DNA from: an uncultured Nitrospiraceae bacterium
GTDB taxonomy: Bacteria; Nitrospirota; Thermodesulfovibrionia; Thermodesulfovibrionales; Thermodesulfovibrionaceae
DNA length: 51,330 nucleotides
Assembly: GCA_937139565.1 (NCBI GenBank)
Contig: CAKZQH010000010.1
Span: forward strand, 1-51,330
Reading direction: 5' to 3'
The notes beneath the pieces are model-generated. The model had not been told where the DNA came from. It did no database searches and worked only from the letters and a program-made list of their open reading frames with translations. Below, in pieces: positions 38,978-47,123 of the stretch. Position 1 is the first letter of the stretch; each line of letters begins with the position of its first letter. A program made the translations under genes and the position numbers.

Positions 38978-39857
38978 TTACGCCATCCTCCCTTTTTGAG
39001 AGATTTAAAACTGCCTTTAGGGCTTCACAGGCAACCTCAATCTGAGAACCATCTGGTTCTCTTGTGGTTATCCTTTGAAAAAGCATACCAGGTAAAACCA
39101 ACAATTTCCCAATAAAATTTGACTGCCATTTAGCAGAAATTTTAAGAATTTCATAGGAAACTCCGGCAATAAGAGGGAGCAAAATAACCCTCGATAGAGC
39201 CTTGAGAGTAAAGCTCCATGTGTTAGGGATAAGAGAAAAAACCATAATGCTTATCACAAGTACGATAAAGATAAAACTCGTACCACATCTTGCATGTAAT
39301 CTCGAGTGTTCCTGTATTCCCTCCACAGAAAGCGGTGATCCTCCTTCATAGGCGTTAATAGTTTTATGTTCTGCTCCGTGGTATGCGAATATTCGTGCCA
39401 TTTGAGGCCAAAGACTTATAGCAAAAACATATCCAATAAATATAAAGACTCTGAGAATTCCGTCCACAAGATTAAAAGCGAGTGAATTAGTGGATACCAT
39501 TTGGAAAAAATAGCCTGATAGCTTTGTGAGATACAAAGGGAGCAAAACAAAAAGAGCTATACCTATGAAAAAAGCAAGAATCAAGGATAAAGCAAGGCTC
39601 CATGGACTTGATTTTTCTTCCTCAAATACGACTTTGCTGCTAAAATCTATTGCCTTCATACCGAGCCACAAAGTCTCAAGAAGAATGAAAAAGCCTCTTA
39701 TTATAGGTATTTTGGTTATAGCCCTTGTTTTTTTTATCTCCTCGACTTTAACCACTATATCTCCCTTAGGGTTTCTAACTGCTACAGCCCACCCCTTCGA
39801 TGACTTCATCATCACACCTTCAATTACTGCTTGTCCGCCAATTGGTTGTTCTTTCAT
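38970..39857 (-). CDS. DUF1385 (YqhQ-like) membrane protein
   Basis: This 295-residue protein of unknown function has the family's start motif '[13 protein letters not shown]' (residues 7-19), a '[15 protein letters not shown]' motif near residue 158, and about five membrane helices (about 75-115, 120-150, 190-235). The conserved His/Glu motif suggests an enzymatic or metal site near the membrane, but no activity is known to me. DUF1385 genes commonly lie between rpmE and prfA, as here. Its ATG follows an AGAGG sequence, and it lies 64 nt downstream of rpmE beyond a hairpin terminator. Confidence 0.88.
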   Translation of the reverse strand: MKEQPIGGQAVIEGVMMKSSKGWAVAVRNPKGDIVVKVEEIKKTRAITKIPIIRGFFILLETLWLGMKAIDFSSKVVFEEEKSSPWSLALSLILAFFIGIALFVLLPLYLTKLSGYFFQMVSTNSLAFNLVDGILRVFIFIGYVFAISLWPQMARIFAYHGAEHKTINAYEGGSPLSVEGIQEHSRLHARCGTSFIFIVLVISIMVFSLIPNTWSFTLKALSRVILLPLIAGVSYEILKISAKWQSNFIGKLLVLPGMLFQRITTREPDGSQIEVACEALKAVLNLSKREDGVNV

Positions 39858-39870
39858 ATCCTCTTTAAAT

Positions 39871-39907
39871 AAAAAAGGGTTAGAAAAATCCTGTCTAACC
39901 CTTTTTT
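39871..39907 (-). terminator. Rho-independent terminator after rpmE
   Basis: GGGTTAGA (39877-39884) pairs with TCTAACCC (39894-39901), extended by A6 on one side and T6 on the other. Read on the minus strand it ends in a U-tract. It lies between rpmE and DUF1385, so it may stop rpmE transcripts or attenuate read-through into the prfA operon. The flanking A and T runs allow it to work in both directions. Confidence 0.8.
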
Positions 39908-39921
39908 ATGAAAAAATTTGC

Positions 39922-40122
39922 CTATTTCTTTCCGTATTTTTTCATGAATTTTTCTACTCTTCCCTCTGTATCCACTATCTTTTGTTTGCCTGTGTAAAAA
40001 GGGTGGCATTTTGAACAAATGTCAACCTTTATAAGTGCCTTTGTTGAACGAGTTGTAAAAGTCTCTCCACAGGCACACACAACCTTTGCCTCTTTGTATT
40101 CTGGATGAATCTTCTCTTTCAT
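39922..40122 (-). CDS. rpmE: 50S ribosomal protein L31
   Basis: This 66-residue ribosomal protein begins '[19 protein letters not shown]', with CxC and '[13 protein letters not shown]' supplying the cysteines of the zinc-binding C+ form of L31. The C-terminus '[11 protein letters not shown]' is typical. A GGAGG precedes the ATG. The zinc form implies that a C- paralogue for zinc starvation, if present, is elsewhere. Confidence 0.97.
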   Translation of the reverse strand: MKEKIHPEYKEAKVVCACGETFTTRSTKALIKVDICSKCHPFYTGKQKIVDTEGRVEKFMKKYGKK

Positions 40123-40153
40123 CTTAACCTCCGTTTGTTATGATTCAAACTTA

Positions 40154-40183
40154 ATTTTATCCTTAACGACAAATTTTTAGCAA
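40154..40183 (-). promoter_or_regulatory. Candidate rpmE promoter
   Basis: On the minus strand TTGCTA (40178-40183) is followed after 18 nt by TAAAAT (40154-40159), about 30 bases before the rpmE ATG. The -10 has five of six matches and the -35 has four of six. Confidence 0.35.
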
Positions 40184-40345
40184 GTCTACGCCTTTCCTCA
40201 AAGATAATCTCTTCGAAAAAGGACCATTTCCTCATAATTGACAAAAAAGGCAACTATCTTTTAAAACCTGCTGATCTAATATCTAATTCTTCTCATAGGA
40301 GATTATCAAAATGGTTGCCTTTATATCTAAGGGATTCTGCACTAT

Positions 40346-40845
40346 GAAATCCGACCTCATCGCTATAAACTTAAAAATCTTTATAAATCAATGAATTATT
40401 TTATTCAGATTAGTCTACCCACCCTACAAGCTATACTTAAAACTATCCTATATCCATCTAACTGTCTCAATTTTTCTCCTCCCTTGTTATCTCATTTGCG
40501 AATCTGATCATCTCTCTACTTTCCGCTCTATTCTTGCAATTAGCCCCCCTTTCTGTCATTGAGAGTCCCCTCTTCTGTCATTGCGAGGAGCATAAGCGAC
40601 GAAGCAATCGTGTCGTTAAGAAGTCCTAAAGACTGCTTCGCCTCATCGAGAGGCTCGCAGTGACGGATTGAGTGAAGACTACATCAGAACTTGGAGTCCC
40701 TGTCTTTTTATTAATCGTGACACCCTTCACAGAAGGAAAATGCAGAATGCAAAGAATTAAAGGTAGAAATCAAAGGATAGAAGATTCATTTTTTGATTCA
40801 AGTTTTGCCAATAAAAGATTTTTGATATTAGTAAATTATGAAATT
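40346..40845. repeat. Dispersed composite element, copy B (short form)
   Basis: About 500 bp, homologous at both ends to 22989-23752 and in the same orientation. It has one full GTCATTGCGAG hairpin unit in the middle (40577-40664), against several in copy A. The right end ('GATTTTTGATATTAGT') stops about 25 bp before the tandem palindromes that precede the sigma-54 promoter. The open frame at 40672-40941 lies mostly inside the element and is not called. The rest of the 991-nt gap between rpmE and the transporter gene is described under separate entries; 40184-40345 holds nothing else I can support. Confidence 0.65.
40577..40664. repeat. GTCATTGCGAG hairpin unit in copy B
   Basis: GTCATTGCGAG at 40577 and CTCGCAGTGAC ending at 40664 form an 88-bp interrupted palindrome, with the inner arms GAAGCAATC and GACTGCTTC also pairing. 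A broken left arm (GTCATTGAGAG at about 40555) lies just before it. Confidence 0.6.
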
Positions 40846-40870
40846 AGACCTTCTTTTGAGTTTATAGATA

Positions 40871-40921
40871 TGTTACTAAAAGGTAACAAAACAAAATCGA
40901 AAAAGCTACGAAAAGGTAACA
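40871..40921. promoter_or_regulatory. Tandem palindromic sites, likely upstream activator sequences
   Basis: Site 1 is a perfect palindrome TGTTAC-TAAAAG-GTAACA (40871-40888). Site 2, AGCTAC-GAAAAG-GTAACA (40904-40921), shares its right half and the spacer pattern. The centres are 33 bp apart, about three helical turns, and lie about 105 and 73 bp before the predicted sigma-54 start point. This is the usual placement of enhancer sites for a bacterial enhancer-binding protein. The activator is not encoded in the window. Confidence 0.55.
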
Positions 40922-40959
40922 TGCAGAATAAAATCTGTTGATTTTGCATAACTTTTTAA

Positions 40960-40975
40960 TGGCATTCTTATTGCT
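40960..40975 (+). promoter_or_regulatory. Sigma-54 (-24/-12) promoter of the YeiH-like operon
   Basis: TGGCATTCTTATTGCT fits the sigma-54 consensus TGGCAC-N5-TTGCW, with one mismatch (T for C at the sixth base). The GG and GC are exactly 10 nt apart. Transcription should start near 40986, giving a leader of about 128 nt before the transporter ATG. Two palindromic sites lie at enhancer distance upstream. Confidence 0.65.
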
Positions 40976-41040
40976 AAAACTTTTGTGTAGCTCATGAATT
41001 ATGTACTTTCCCAATTAAATTGCAAAATTTTTCAAAAGAG

Positions 41041-41050
41041 AGGAGGTGAT
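41041..41050 (+). other. Perfect Shine-Dalgarno without a start codon
   Basis: AGGAGGTGAT is fully complementary to the 3' end of 16S rRNA. No ATG, GTG or TTG with an open frame follows at the usual distance. The transporter has its own AAGGAGG right before its ATG, 60 nt downstream. The site may be a ribosome standby or mRNA-stabilising site in the leader. Confidence 0.35.
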
Positions 41051-41113
41051 AGGAAAAAGTATAGAGACTTTTCTCATTTTTATCGAAAAAATCATTAAGA
41101 AGGAGGTTAGTTT

Positions 41114-42856
41114 ATGGAAGAAAAAAAGAAAGGAGTTAGTGAGGATTGGTTGGCGTTCTGGCTGGCTGTGATTATTTTCTTAGTCTCGCTAATTTCCTAT
41201 GCAGGGGTTGATCCTCTCGGCTGGGTTGTAAGCACAAAAGAATGGACAGACTCAAGCAAAGCAATAGCCCCTACTGGAAAAATTTATCAGAGCGTAAAGG
41301 GTGAAATTACAAAAATTGATGGCAACAAGATCACTATCAAAAAGGCTGATGGAAAAGAAGAAACCCTAACTGTTTCTGATCCAACAAAGTACAAAGTGGG
41401 CGATATTTATGAAAAGAAAGGTCTTTCCGGATTTGCTTCTTTGGTTCTTACCTACCTTTTCATGGCTGTTGTTTTCTCTATTGGTGCTGCCTTGATGAAG
41501 GCGAATCTGGTCAAGTTTAATATCGGATTCTTCTTTGTATTCTGGTTAAGTTATCTATGTTGGTTTATAGGTCATTATGCCTATTTTGCTGCCACAGATG
41601 CTCAAAAAGCTGGAGTTCCATGGTCTTTAAAGCTTACCGGGGAAGGAGGCTTTATTTTTGCCCTTTTACTTGGTCTAATTGTGGGTAATTTCTTTAGGCC
41701 CTTTGCTAAATTTATCGGCGAAGCCCTAAGGCCTGAGTTTTATATTAAAACCGCTATTGGTTTAATGGGTGCTCTTATTGGTTTAAAATCAGCAGAGGCA
41801 TTTGGCCTTGCTTCAGCAGTGCTTTTCAGAGGACTATGCGCCATTGTTGAGGCTTATCTAATATATTGGGCCCTTGTTTACTTTATTGCAAGAAAATGGT
41901 TCAAATTCAGCAAGGAATGGGCTGCTCCTCTTGCATCTGGAATTTCCATATGCGGTGTATCAGCAGCAATTGCAACAGGTGGAGCAATCAAGGCAAGACC
42001 CGTTGTGCCAATTATGGTATCTTCGCTTGTGGTTATCTTTGCTGTGATTGAGCTAATCATTCTTCCCTTCTTTGCTCAGGCTTTTCTATGGAAAGAACCA
42101 ATGGTTGCTGGTGCATGGATGGGACTTGCGGTTAAAACTGACGGAGCTGCCTTTGCATCAGGTGCAGTGGTTGATGCTCTTGTAAGAGCTAAGGCAGAGA
42201 CTGCAGCTGGAATTAAGTATGAGCCTGGATGGATGCTTATGGCAGCATCGACAACAAAGCTCTTTATTGATATATTTATCAGCATCTGGGCCTTTATACT
42301 TGCCTACATATGGTGCGCAAAGATTGAGTGCAAGCCCGGTGAAAAAGTATCTGCAAAAGAGATTTGGAGAAGATTTCCAAAATTTGTTATGGCATATGCA
42401 ATCAGTTTTATAGTAATTCTTCTTATTTCTGCTCCTCATGCTCCCAAAATACAGCCTGTTGAAGCACAGATAAATAAAATTAAAAAGGAAATTACCGCAA
42501 CAGAAAAACAACTTGCTACTGTGACTGATCCCCAGCAACAGGCAACTCTTACAGCAAAAATCGATGACAATAAGAAAAAAATTAAAGAACTTGAGGCAAG
42601 CATAAAGGATTCAAAGAATGTTGTAAATCAAACAAAGGTTGCTACTGCTGGTACAAACTCCCTGAGAGTCCTTTTCTTTCTGATTACCTTCTTTACTATC
42701 GGTGTAATGTCTGACTTTAGAAAATTATGGGAAGAAGGAATTGGAAAACTGGCGATTGTTTATCTCATATGCCTATTTGGATTCATCCTATGGATAGGAC
42801 TGTTGATTTCTTACATATTCTTCCACGGAGTAAAACCTCCGATAATAACTGGATAA
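41114..42856 (+). CDS. YeiH-type putative sulfate exporter family protein with two inserts
   Basis: This 580-residue inner membrane protein matches the conserved core of the YeiH (Cons_hypoth698) family: 'GEALRPEFYIKTAIGLMGALIGLK', 'ISICGVSAAIATGGAI' and 'VAGAWMGLAVKTDGAAFASGAV' between about residues 195 and 360. It is longer than usual (about 340-400). There is a small beta-rich insert between the first two helices (about 55-102, 'GEITKIDGNKITIKKADGK') and a coiled coil (about 448-505) before the last two helices. A role in sulfate or sulfite/related anion export has been proposed for the family from genome context and is not proven. The gene has a strong Shine-Dalgarno site and a sigma-54 promoter, and is followed 12 nt later by a 55-residue membrane protein. 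Confidence 0.8.
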   Translation: MEEKKKGVSEDWLAFWLAVIIFLVSLISYAGVDPLGWVVSTKEWTDSSKAIAPTGKIYQSVKGEITKIDGNKITIKKADGKEETLTVSDPTKYKVGDIYEKKGLSGFASLVLTYLFMAVVFSIGAALMKANLVKFNIGFFFVFWLSYLCWFIGHYAYFAATDAQKAGVPWSLKLTGEGGFIFALLLGLIVGNFFRPFAKFIGEALRPEFYIKTAIGLMGALIGLKSAEAFGLASAVLFRGLCAIVEAYLIYWALVYFIARKWFKFSKEWAAPLASGISICGVSAAIATGGAIKARPVVPIMVSSLVVIFAVIELIILPFFAQAFLWKEPMVAGAWMGLAVKTDGAAFASGAVVDALVRAKAETAAGIKYEPGWMLMAASTTKLFIDIFISIWAFILAYIWCAKIECKPGEKVSAKEIWRRFPKFVMAYAISFIVILLISAPHAPKIQPVEAQINKIKKEITATEKQLATVTDPQQQATLTAKIDDNKKKIKELEASIKDSKNVVNQTKVATAGTNSLRVLFFLITFFTIGVMSDFRKLWEEGIGKLAIVYLICLFGFILWIGLLISYIFFHGVKPPIITG

Positions 42857-42868
42857 AGGAGGGAAAAT

Positions 42869-43036
42869 ATGACAGATGAATCAAAACTTAAAGAGGAACT
42901 TCAAAAGATGGAAGCAGAGTATGAACCCCTGCTTCCTGTTGAAAAAAAGCTCATCATCTGGAGCATAGGACTCGGAATTGGGCTTCTATTTGTTCTTGTT
43001 TGGGTTAGCTATACTTTTTTCCCAGGAACACACTAA
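42869..43036 (+). CDS. Small single-span membrane protein (55 aa)
   Basis: This 55-residue open frame begins ATG at 42869 after AAAGGAGGG, 12 nt past the transporter stop. The first 27 residues are charged ('MTDESKLKEELQKM', then 'EKK'), followed by one membrane helix (about 28-50, 'LIIWSIGLGIGLLFVLVWV') and a short tail 'FFPGTH'. I do not recognise the family. Its place suggests an accessory or assembly subunit of the YeiH-like transporter. The Shine-Dalgarno site and codon use like its neighbours make it a real gene in my view. Confidence 0.75.
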   Translation: MTDESKLKEELQKMEAEYEPLLPVEKKLIIWSIGLGIGLLFVLVWVSYTFFPGTH

Positions 43037-43041
43037 GAAAA

Positions 43042-43066
43042 ATAGGAGGGGGATGCCCTCTCCTAT
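43042..43066. terminator. Hairpin after the YeiH-like operon
   Basis: ATAGGAGGGGG and CCCTCTCCTAT form an 11-bp stem with one G-U pair and a 3-nt loop, six bases after the stop of the 55-residue gene. There is no T-run on the plus strand. On the minus strand five Ts follow, but no minus-strand gene ends here. It may be an RNA-stabilising hairpin or a weak terminator of the transporter operon. Confidence 0.4.
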
Positions 43067-43162
43067 AACAACCAAGCTCTTCATGTAGTTCAAGATGTTT
43101 CATCTCAGGATTATCTTAAGCAGATGCTAAAAATAGATAATTCTCGATTTGCTTTAAAATAG
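43046..43162 (+). pseudogene. Possible C-terminal gene remnant
   Basis: A 38-codon open stretch ends at TAG 43160-43162 and reads like coding sequence ('NNQALHVVQDVSSQ', then 'DYLKQMLKIDNSRFALK'). It has no start codon: the frame is closed by TAG at 43043-43045, and the only ATG is 12 codons before the end. It may be the tail of a deleted gene. I do not recognise a family. Confidence 0.3.
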
Positions 43163-43184
43163 GCCTCTCTGGTTTAATTAATTT

Positions 43185-45611
43185 ATGAATCTACTTTATT
43201 TTGAGAAACCCACTCGATACATAAATAGTGAAATAAATGCTATAAAAAAGCCTTCAAAGGACTTAATAAAATTTGCTTTAGCCTTTCCAGATACTTATGA
43301 GATCGGCATGTCTCATGTGGGATTAAAGATTCTTTATCAAATTTTAAATAACATACCCGATGTGAGTGCTGAAAGGGTGTATTCTCCCTGGCTTGATATG
43401 TCTAATTACATGGCTCACAACAACATACCGCTCTGTTCTCTTGAGACAAAGACTCCACTTAAGGATTTTCACATTATTGGGTTTAGTCTTCAATATGAGC
43501 TTTCCTATCCTTGTGTTTTAAACATGCTCCATTTAGGTCAACTACCGATTCACACAGAAGAAAGATTGTCAAAAAAATATCCCCTAATAATAGCAGGCGG
43601 ACCTTGTGCTTCAAATCCTTTACCTATGTCTTCTTTTATAGATGCTTTTTTAATTGGTGACGCAGAGGAAGCTTTAGTAGAACTTGTAGATGTTTATAGA
43701 AATTGGATTAAAACTGGAGAAAGTAAAGAAGAACTACTTCAACAGATAGGACAGATTCCTGGCTTCTATGTTCCTCTTTTTGGTAGCAAACCAGTGAAAA
43801 GAAGATTTATAAAAAGCCTTGAAGAAGCACCTTTTCCACTTTCTCCTATTCTACCCTATATGAAAATAGTTCACGATAGAATCTCAATTGAGGTTTCGCG
43901 AGGTTGCCCTGCTGGATGCAGATTCTGTCAGGCAGGAATGATCTATAGGCCCCTTAGAATGCGTTCACCAGAAAAAGTAATCGAAATTGCCAGAAAATCA
44001 ATTCAAAGTACAGGATATGAGGAAATATCCCTTCTTTCATTTAGTATAGGTCATTATGAGCATCTCGAAGAACTAATCGAGAGATTAAATAGAGAGTTTT
44101 CAAGTAGTGGCGTTGCTATATCTCTTCCATCAATTAGAGCAGACAAGGTAACAAGAGAACTTCTTAGAAAGATTAAGTTTACGAGAAAAACGGGCTTTAC
44201 AATAGCACCCGAAGCAGCAACAGAGCGCCTAAGAAGTGTGATAAATAAAAATATTACCAATGAGCACATCGAACGGGCTTGTAGTCTTCTTTTTGAAGAG
44301 GGATGGCTTAGCGTAAAGCTTTACTTTATGATTGGACTGCCTACAGAGAGAGATGAAGATGTAGAAGAAATTGTGAATTTAACAAGATCAATTATCAAAC
44401 TTGCAAGGAAAAAAACTAAAAAATTTGTTGATTTAAATGTAACTGTGTCTCCCTTTATTCCCAAACCACACACTCCTTTTCAATGGCTTGGACAAATAGG
44501 CTTTGAGGAAATGGAAAAAAAGCTTGATTATATAAAGATGGCCTTTGAAAGGAGCAAAATTCATTATAAGGGGCATGACCCAAGGATGAGCTTTCTTGAG
44601 GCTGCTCTATCAAGAGGAGATGAGAGAATTGGGAAGGTAATTAAAGAAGTATGGAAAAGCGGTGAGACCCTGTCAGCCTGGACAGAAGGTTTTCTCTTTG
44701 AAAGATGGCTTTCTGCAATGGATAAAACAGGCATAGATCTTTATTCCTATGCTACAAGGAAATATGAATTAGATGATTCCCTCCCTTGGAATTTTATCCA
44801 TTCGAATATAAAGGATGATTTTCTTAAATTAGAGTATCAAAAAGCTTTAAATTTAGAAAGAACTGAAGAATGCACCAAAAAATGTGGAAATTGCGGAATT
44901 GATGGTTGCATTTTAAAGCTTAAAAAATCCCCTTCTTTATATGTAAACTCCATCAATAGAATTATCTCTCATCAGAAAGAACCTCCATTAGAAAATACTG
45001 TGACTTTAGTTAGATTTTGCCATCAAAAGAAAGGCTCAATGAAGTATTTGTCTCAGATTGAATTGGGAAATTTAATAACACGAGTATTAAGAATGGCTAA
45101 AATCCCCTTTGTTCTATCTAAGGGTTTTCATCCAAAACCAGAAATATCCTTTGGTCCTTCCCTTTCAGTTGGTATAGAAAGTGAAGCTGAGTACTTTGAC
45201 CTAAAAATTTATGGTGAGCTTAAAGATGAATATATTAACAGAATGAATAAAATCTTACCTGAAGGGCTGAAGATAAAGTGGGCTAAAATAATTGAACCGA
45301 AAGAGAGTTCTTTAGGTGCCTTCATTGAGCGTTATAAGTATAGGGTGAGTTTACCAGAGAATTTTAACGCGAAAAATTCTCTTGAAATGGAACATATTCA
45401 AATTATAAGGAAGGAAAAAGCCTATTCTATTAAAAATTTCATTGAGGAATTTCAGATTAATGGAACTGAAGCATGTATAATAGTTAAAGATGGAGAAATT
45501 AAGGCAAGAATCACTGAGATTGTGGAAGCCCTTTTTGGTGTCTCATGGAAGGATTTGAATATAAAAAGAATAGAAATGACAGGATATAAAGGAGGCTGGG
45601 TAGAACCTTGA
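43185..45611 (+). CDS. B12-binding-type radical SAM protein fused to DUF2344
   Basis: This 808-residue protein has an N-terminal cobalamin-binding-like domain (about 20-190) and a radical SAM domain. The [4Fe-4S] cysteines are Cys241, Cys245 and Cys248 ('CPAGCRFC'). A small cysteine-rich segment near residue 565 ('CTKKCGNCGIDGC') precedes a C-terminal DUF2344 domain (about 590-800, starting 'VTLVRFCHQKKGSMKYLSQIE'). This corresponds to the joined TIGR03960/TIGR03936 families, which typically sit next to RNase G and ribosomal protein L21/L27 genes; an RNA-related role is suspected but not established. It overlaps the RNase G start by 4 nt. No clear Shine-Dalgarno site precedes the ATG. Confidence 0.88.
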   Translation: MNLLYFEKPTRYINSEINAIKKPSKDLIKFALAFPDTYEIGMSHVGLKILYQILNNIPDVSAERVYSPWLDMSNYMAHNNIPLCSLETKTPLKDFHIIGFSLQYELSYPCVLNMLHLGQLPIHTEERLSKKYPLIIAGGPCASNPLPMSSFIDAFLIGDAEEALVELVDVYRNWIKTGESKEELLQQIGQIPGFYVPLFGSKPVKRRFIKSLEEAPFPLSPILPYMKIVHDRISIEVSRGCPAGCRFCQAGMIYRPLRMRSPEKVIEIARKSIQSTGYEEISLLSFSIGHYEHLEELIERLNREFSSSGVAISLPSIRADKVTRELLRKIKFTRKTGFTIAPEAATERLRSVINKNITNEHIERACSLLFEEGWLSVKLYFMIGLPTERDEDVEEIVNLTRSIIKLARKKTKKFVDLNVTVSPFIPKPHTPFQWLGQIGFEEMEKKLDYIKMAFERSKIHYKGHDPRMSFLEAALSRGDERIGKVIKEVWKSGETLSAWTEGFLFERWLSAMDKTGIDLYSYATRKYELDDSLPWNFIHSNIKDDFLKLEYQKALNLERTEECTKKCGNCGIDGCILKLKKSPSLYVNSINRIISHQKEPPLENTVTLVRFCHQKKGSMKYLSQIELGNLITRVLRMAKIPFVLSKGFHPKPEISFGPSLSVGIESEAEYFDLKIYGELKDEYINRMNKILPEGLKIKWAKIIEPKESSLGAFIERYKYRVSLPENFNAKNSLEMEHIQIIRKEKAYSIKNFIEEFQINGTEACIIVKDGEIKARITEIVEALFGVSWKDLNIKRIEMTGYKGGWVEP

Positions 45612-47119
45612 GTAATGAACTTTTAATTAATGTTACGAAACAGGAATGTAGAGTTGCCCTTCTTGAGGGTGGGCAGGTGGTTGAATTTTATATAGAAAGA
45701 AAAGGAGATTCCAGTTTTGTCGGGAACATTTATAAAGGTAGAGTCGTTAAAGTATTAAAGGGTATGCAGGCTTGCTTTATTGATATCGGATTAGATAAGG
45801 CAGCATTTCTCTATGTGGATGATATTAGAGGTGGTATTAAAGAACTCTACCCCTTTCTTGAAGCAGAAGAGGAGACAGAGTTCATATCCAAGCTCGACTT
45901 TAAAGATGCCTCCATAGAGGAACTCGTGCAGCAGGGACAGGAGATACTTGTTCAGGTTGCTAAGGATCCGATAGGCACAAAAGGAGCAAGAGTCACTTCT
46001 CGAATCACTCTTCCTGGAAGATATGTAGTACTTATGCCTGGAATGGAACACATAGGGATTTCAAGAAAAATTGAGAATGAAGAAAAAAGAAAGGAATTAA
46101 AGGAGATTGCTACAAAAATTAAACCAGGTGGGTTTGGGCTAATAATGAGAACAGTTAGTGAAGATGCAACAGAGGAAGAAATTCAAAGAGATATAGATTT
46201 TTTGCTTCTATTATGGGATAACATTCAGAAAAAAAAGGACAAAATACATGCTCCCTCTCTCATACACAGTGAGTTTGATCTTGTGCTCCGTAGTCTTCGT
46301 GATTTTATGAATCAGAATGTGGATCGTCTCGTAATTGATAGTTATAGCGAATGGATGAGAATTAAAGAGTTTGCCCATGTTTACTTCCCACGAATCGCCG
46401 ATAAAATAGAACTCTACGAAGGTGATGAGCCCCTATTTGAAGCTTTTGGAATAGAAGTTGACCTTGATAGGGCTCTTGAGAGAAAAGTTTGGTTAAAATC
46501 AGGTGGATATATTGTAATAGACCAGACAGAGGCAATGACAGTAATTGATGTGAATACTGGTAAATTTGTTGGCAAAGAAAATTTAGAAGACACAATTTTA
46601 AGAACCAATCTCGAAGCAGTAAAAGAAATCGCTTATCAGATAAGACTTAGAAATTTAGGGGGAATAATCCTCATTGATTTTATAGATATGGAAAAAGAAG
46701 AAAACAAACAAAAAGTTTTAAATGCCATGGTTGAGGCAATGAAGAAAGATAGAGCCAAGACGACCATATATAACATTACAGAGCTTGGAATAGTTCAGAT
46801 GACAAGAAAAAGAACAAGGGAAAGCTTGGAGCATATTCTCTGCGATAGCTGTCCTTACTGCGAAGGGAAAGGAAGGGTAAAGAGCATAAGGTCTGTTGCC
46901 TATGAGATACTAAGAAAACTTAAATGTCTTGCCTTGCAAGAAGGAACAGAGATTACGGTTGTAGCTAATCCCTATGTGGCAGATTTACTCACTGATGAAG
47001 AAAGAGATTCCCTTGAAGAACTCGAAAATACGAGAAAAATTAGAATTACCATTAAGAAAGATTCAACCATTCATCAGGAAATATATCACCTTCGCAAAAA
47101 TCTTCCAGTAACTGAATAG
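45608..47119 (+). CDS. rng: Ribonuclease G (RNase E/G family)
   Basis: This 503-residue endoribonuclease processes 16S rRNA 5' ends and decays mRNA. It has an S1 domain (about 35-125, 'GNIYKGRVVKVLKGMQACFIDIG'), the 5' sensor region and the DNase I-like catalytic core with the magnesium aspartates in 'TVIDVNTG' and 'ILIDFIDM'. The zinc-link cysteines appear as 'CDSCPYCEGKGRV'. It lacks the long C-terminal scaffold of RNase E, hence RNase G. The start is a TTG overlapping the previous stop (TTGA), with GGAGG 12 nt upstream; no better start fits. Confidence 0.93.
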   Translation: MSNELLINVTKQECRVALLEGGQVVEFYIERKGDSSFVGNIYKGRVVKVLKGMQACFIDIGLDKAAFLYVDDIRGGIKELYPFLEAEEETEFISKLDFKDASIEELVQQGQEILVQVAKDPIGTKGARVTSRITLPGRYVVLMPGMEHIGISRKIENEEKRKELKEIATKIKPGGFGLIMRTVSEDATEEEIQRDIDFLLLLWDNIQKKKDKIHAPSLIHSEFDLVLRSLRDFMNQNVDRLVIDSYSEWMRIKEFAHVYFPRIADKIELYEGDEPLFEAFGIEVDLDRALERKVWLKSGGYIVIDQTEAMTVIDVNTGKFVGKENLEDTILRTNLEAVKEIAYQIRLRNLGGIILIDFIDMEKEENKQKVLNAMVEAMKKDRAKTTIYNITELGIVQMTRKRTRESLEHILCDSCPYCEGKGRVKSIRSVAYEILRKLKCLALQEGTEITVVANPYVADLLTDEERDSLEELENTRKIRITIKKDSTIHQEIYHLRKNLPVTE

Positions 47120-47123
47120 AAAA

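Noticed and set aside
40246-40322. AAAGGCAAC / GTTGCCTTT inverted repeat upstream of rpmE
   Set aside because: Nine-base arms with a 59-nt loop, no T-run and no second copy seen; could be chance in AT-rich DNA.
40672-40941. 89-residue open frame before the YeiH-like operon
   Set aside because: It lies mostly within the dispersed element copy and runs across the tandem palindromes; there is no Shine-Dalgarno site and the composition is not coding-like.
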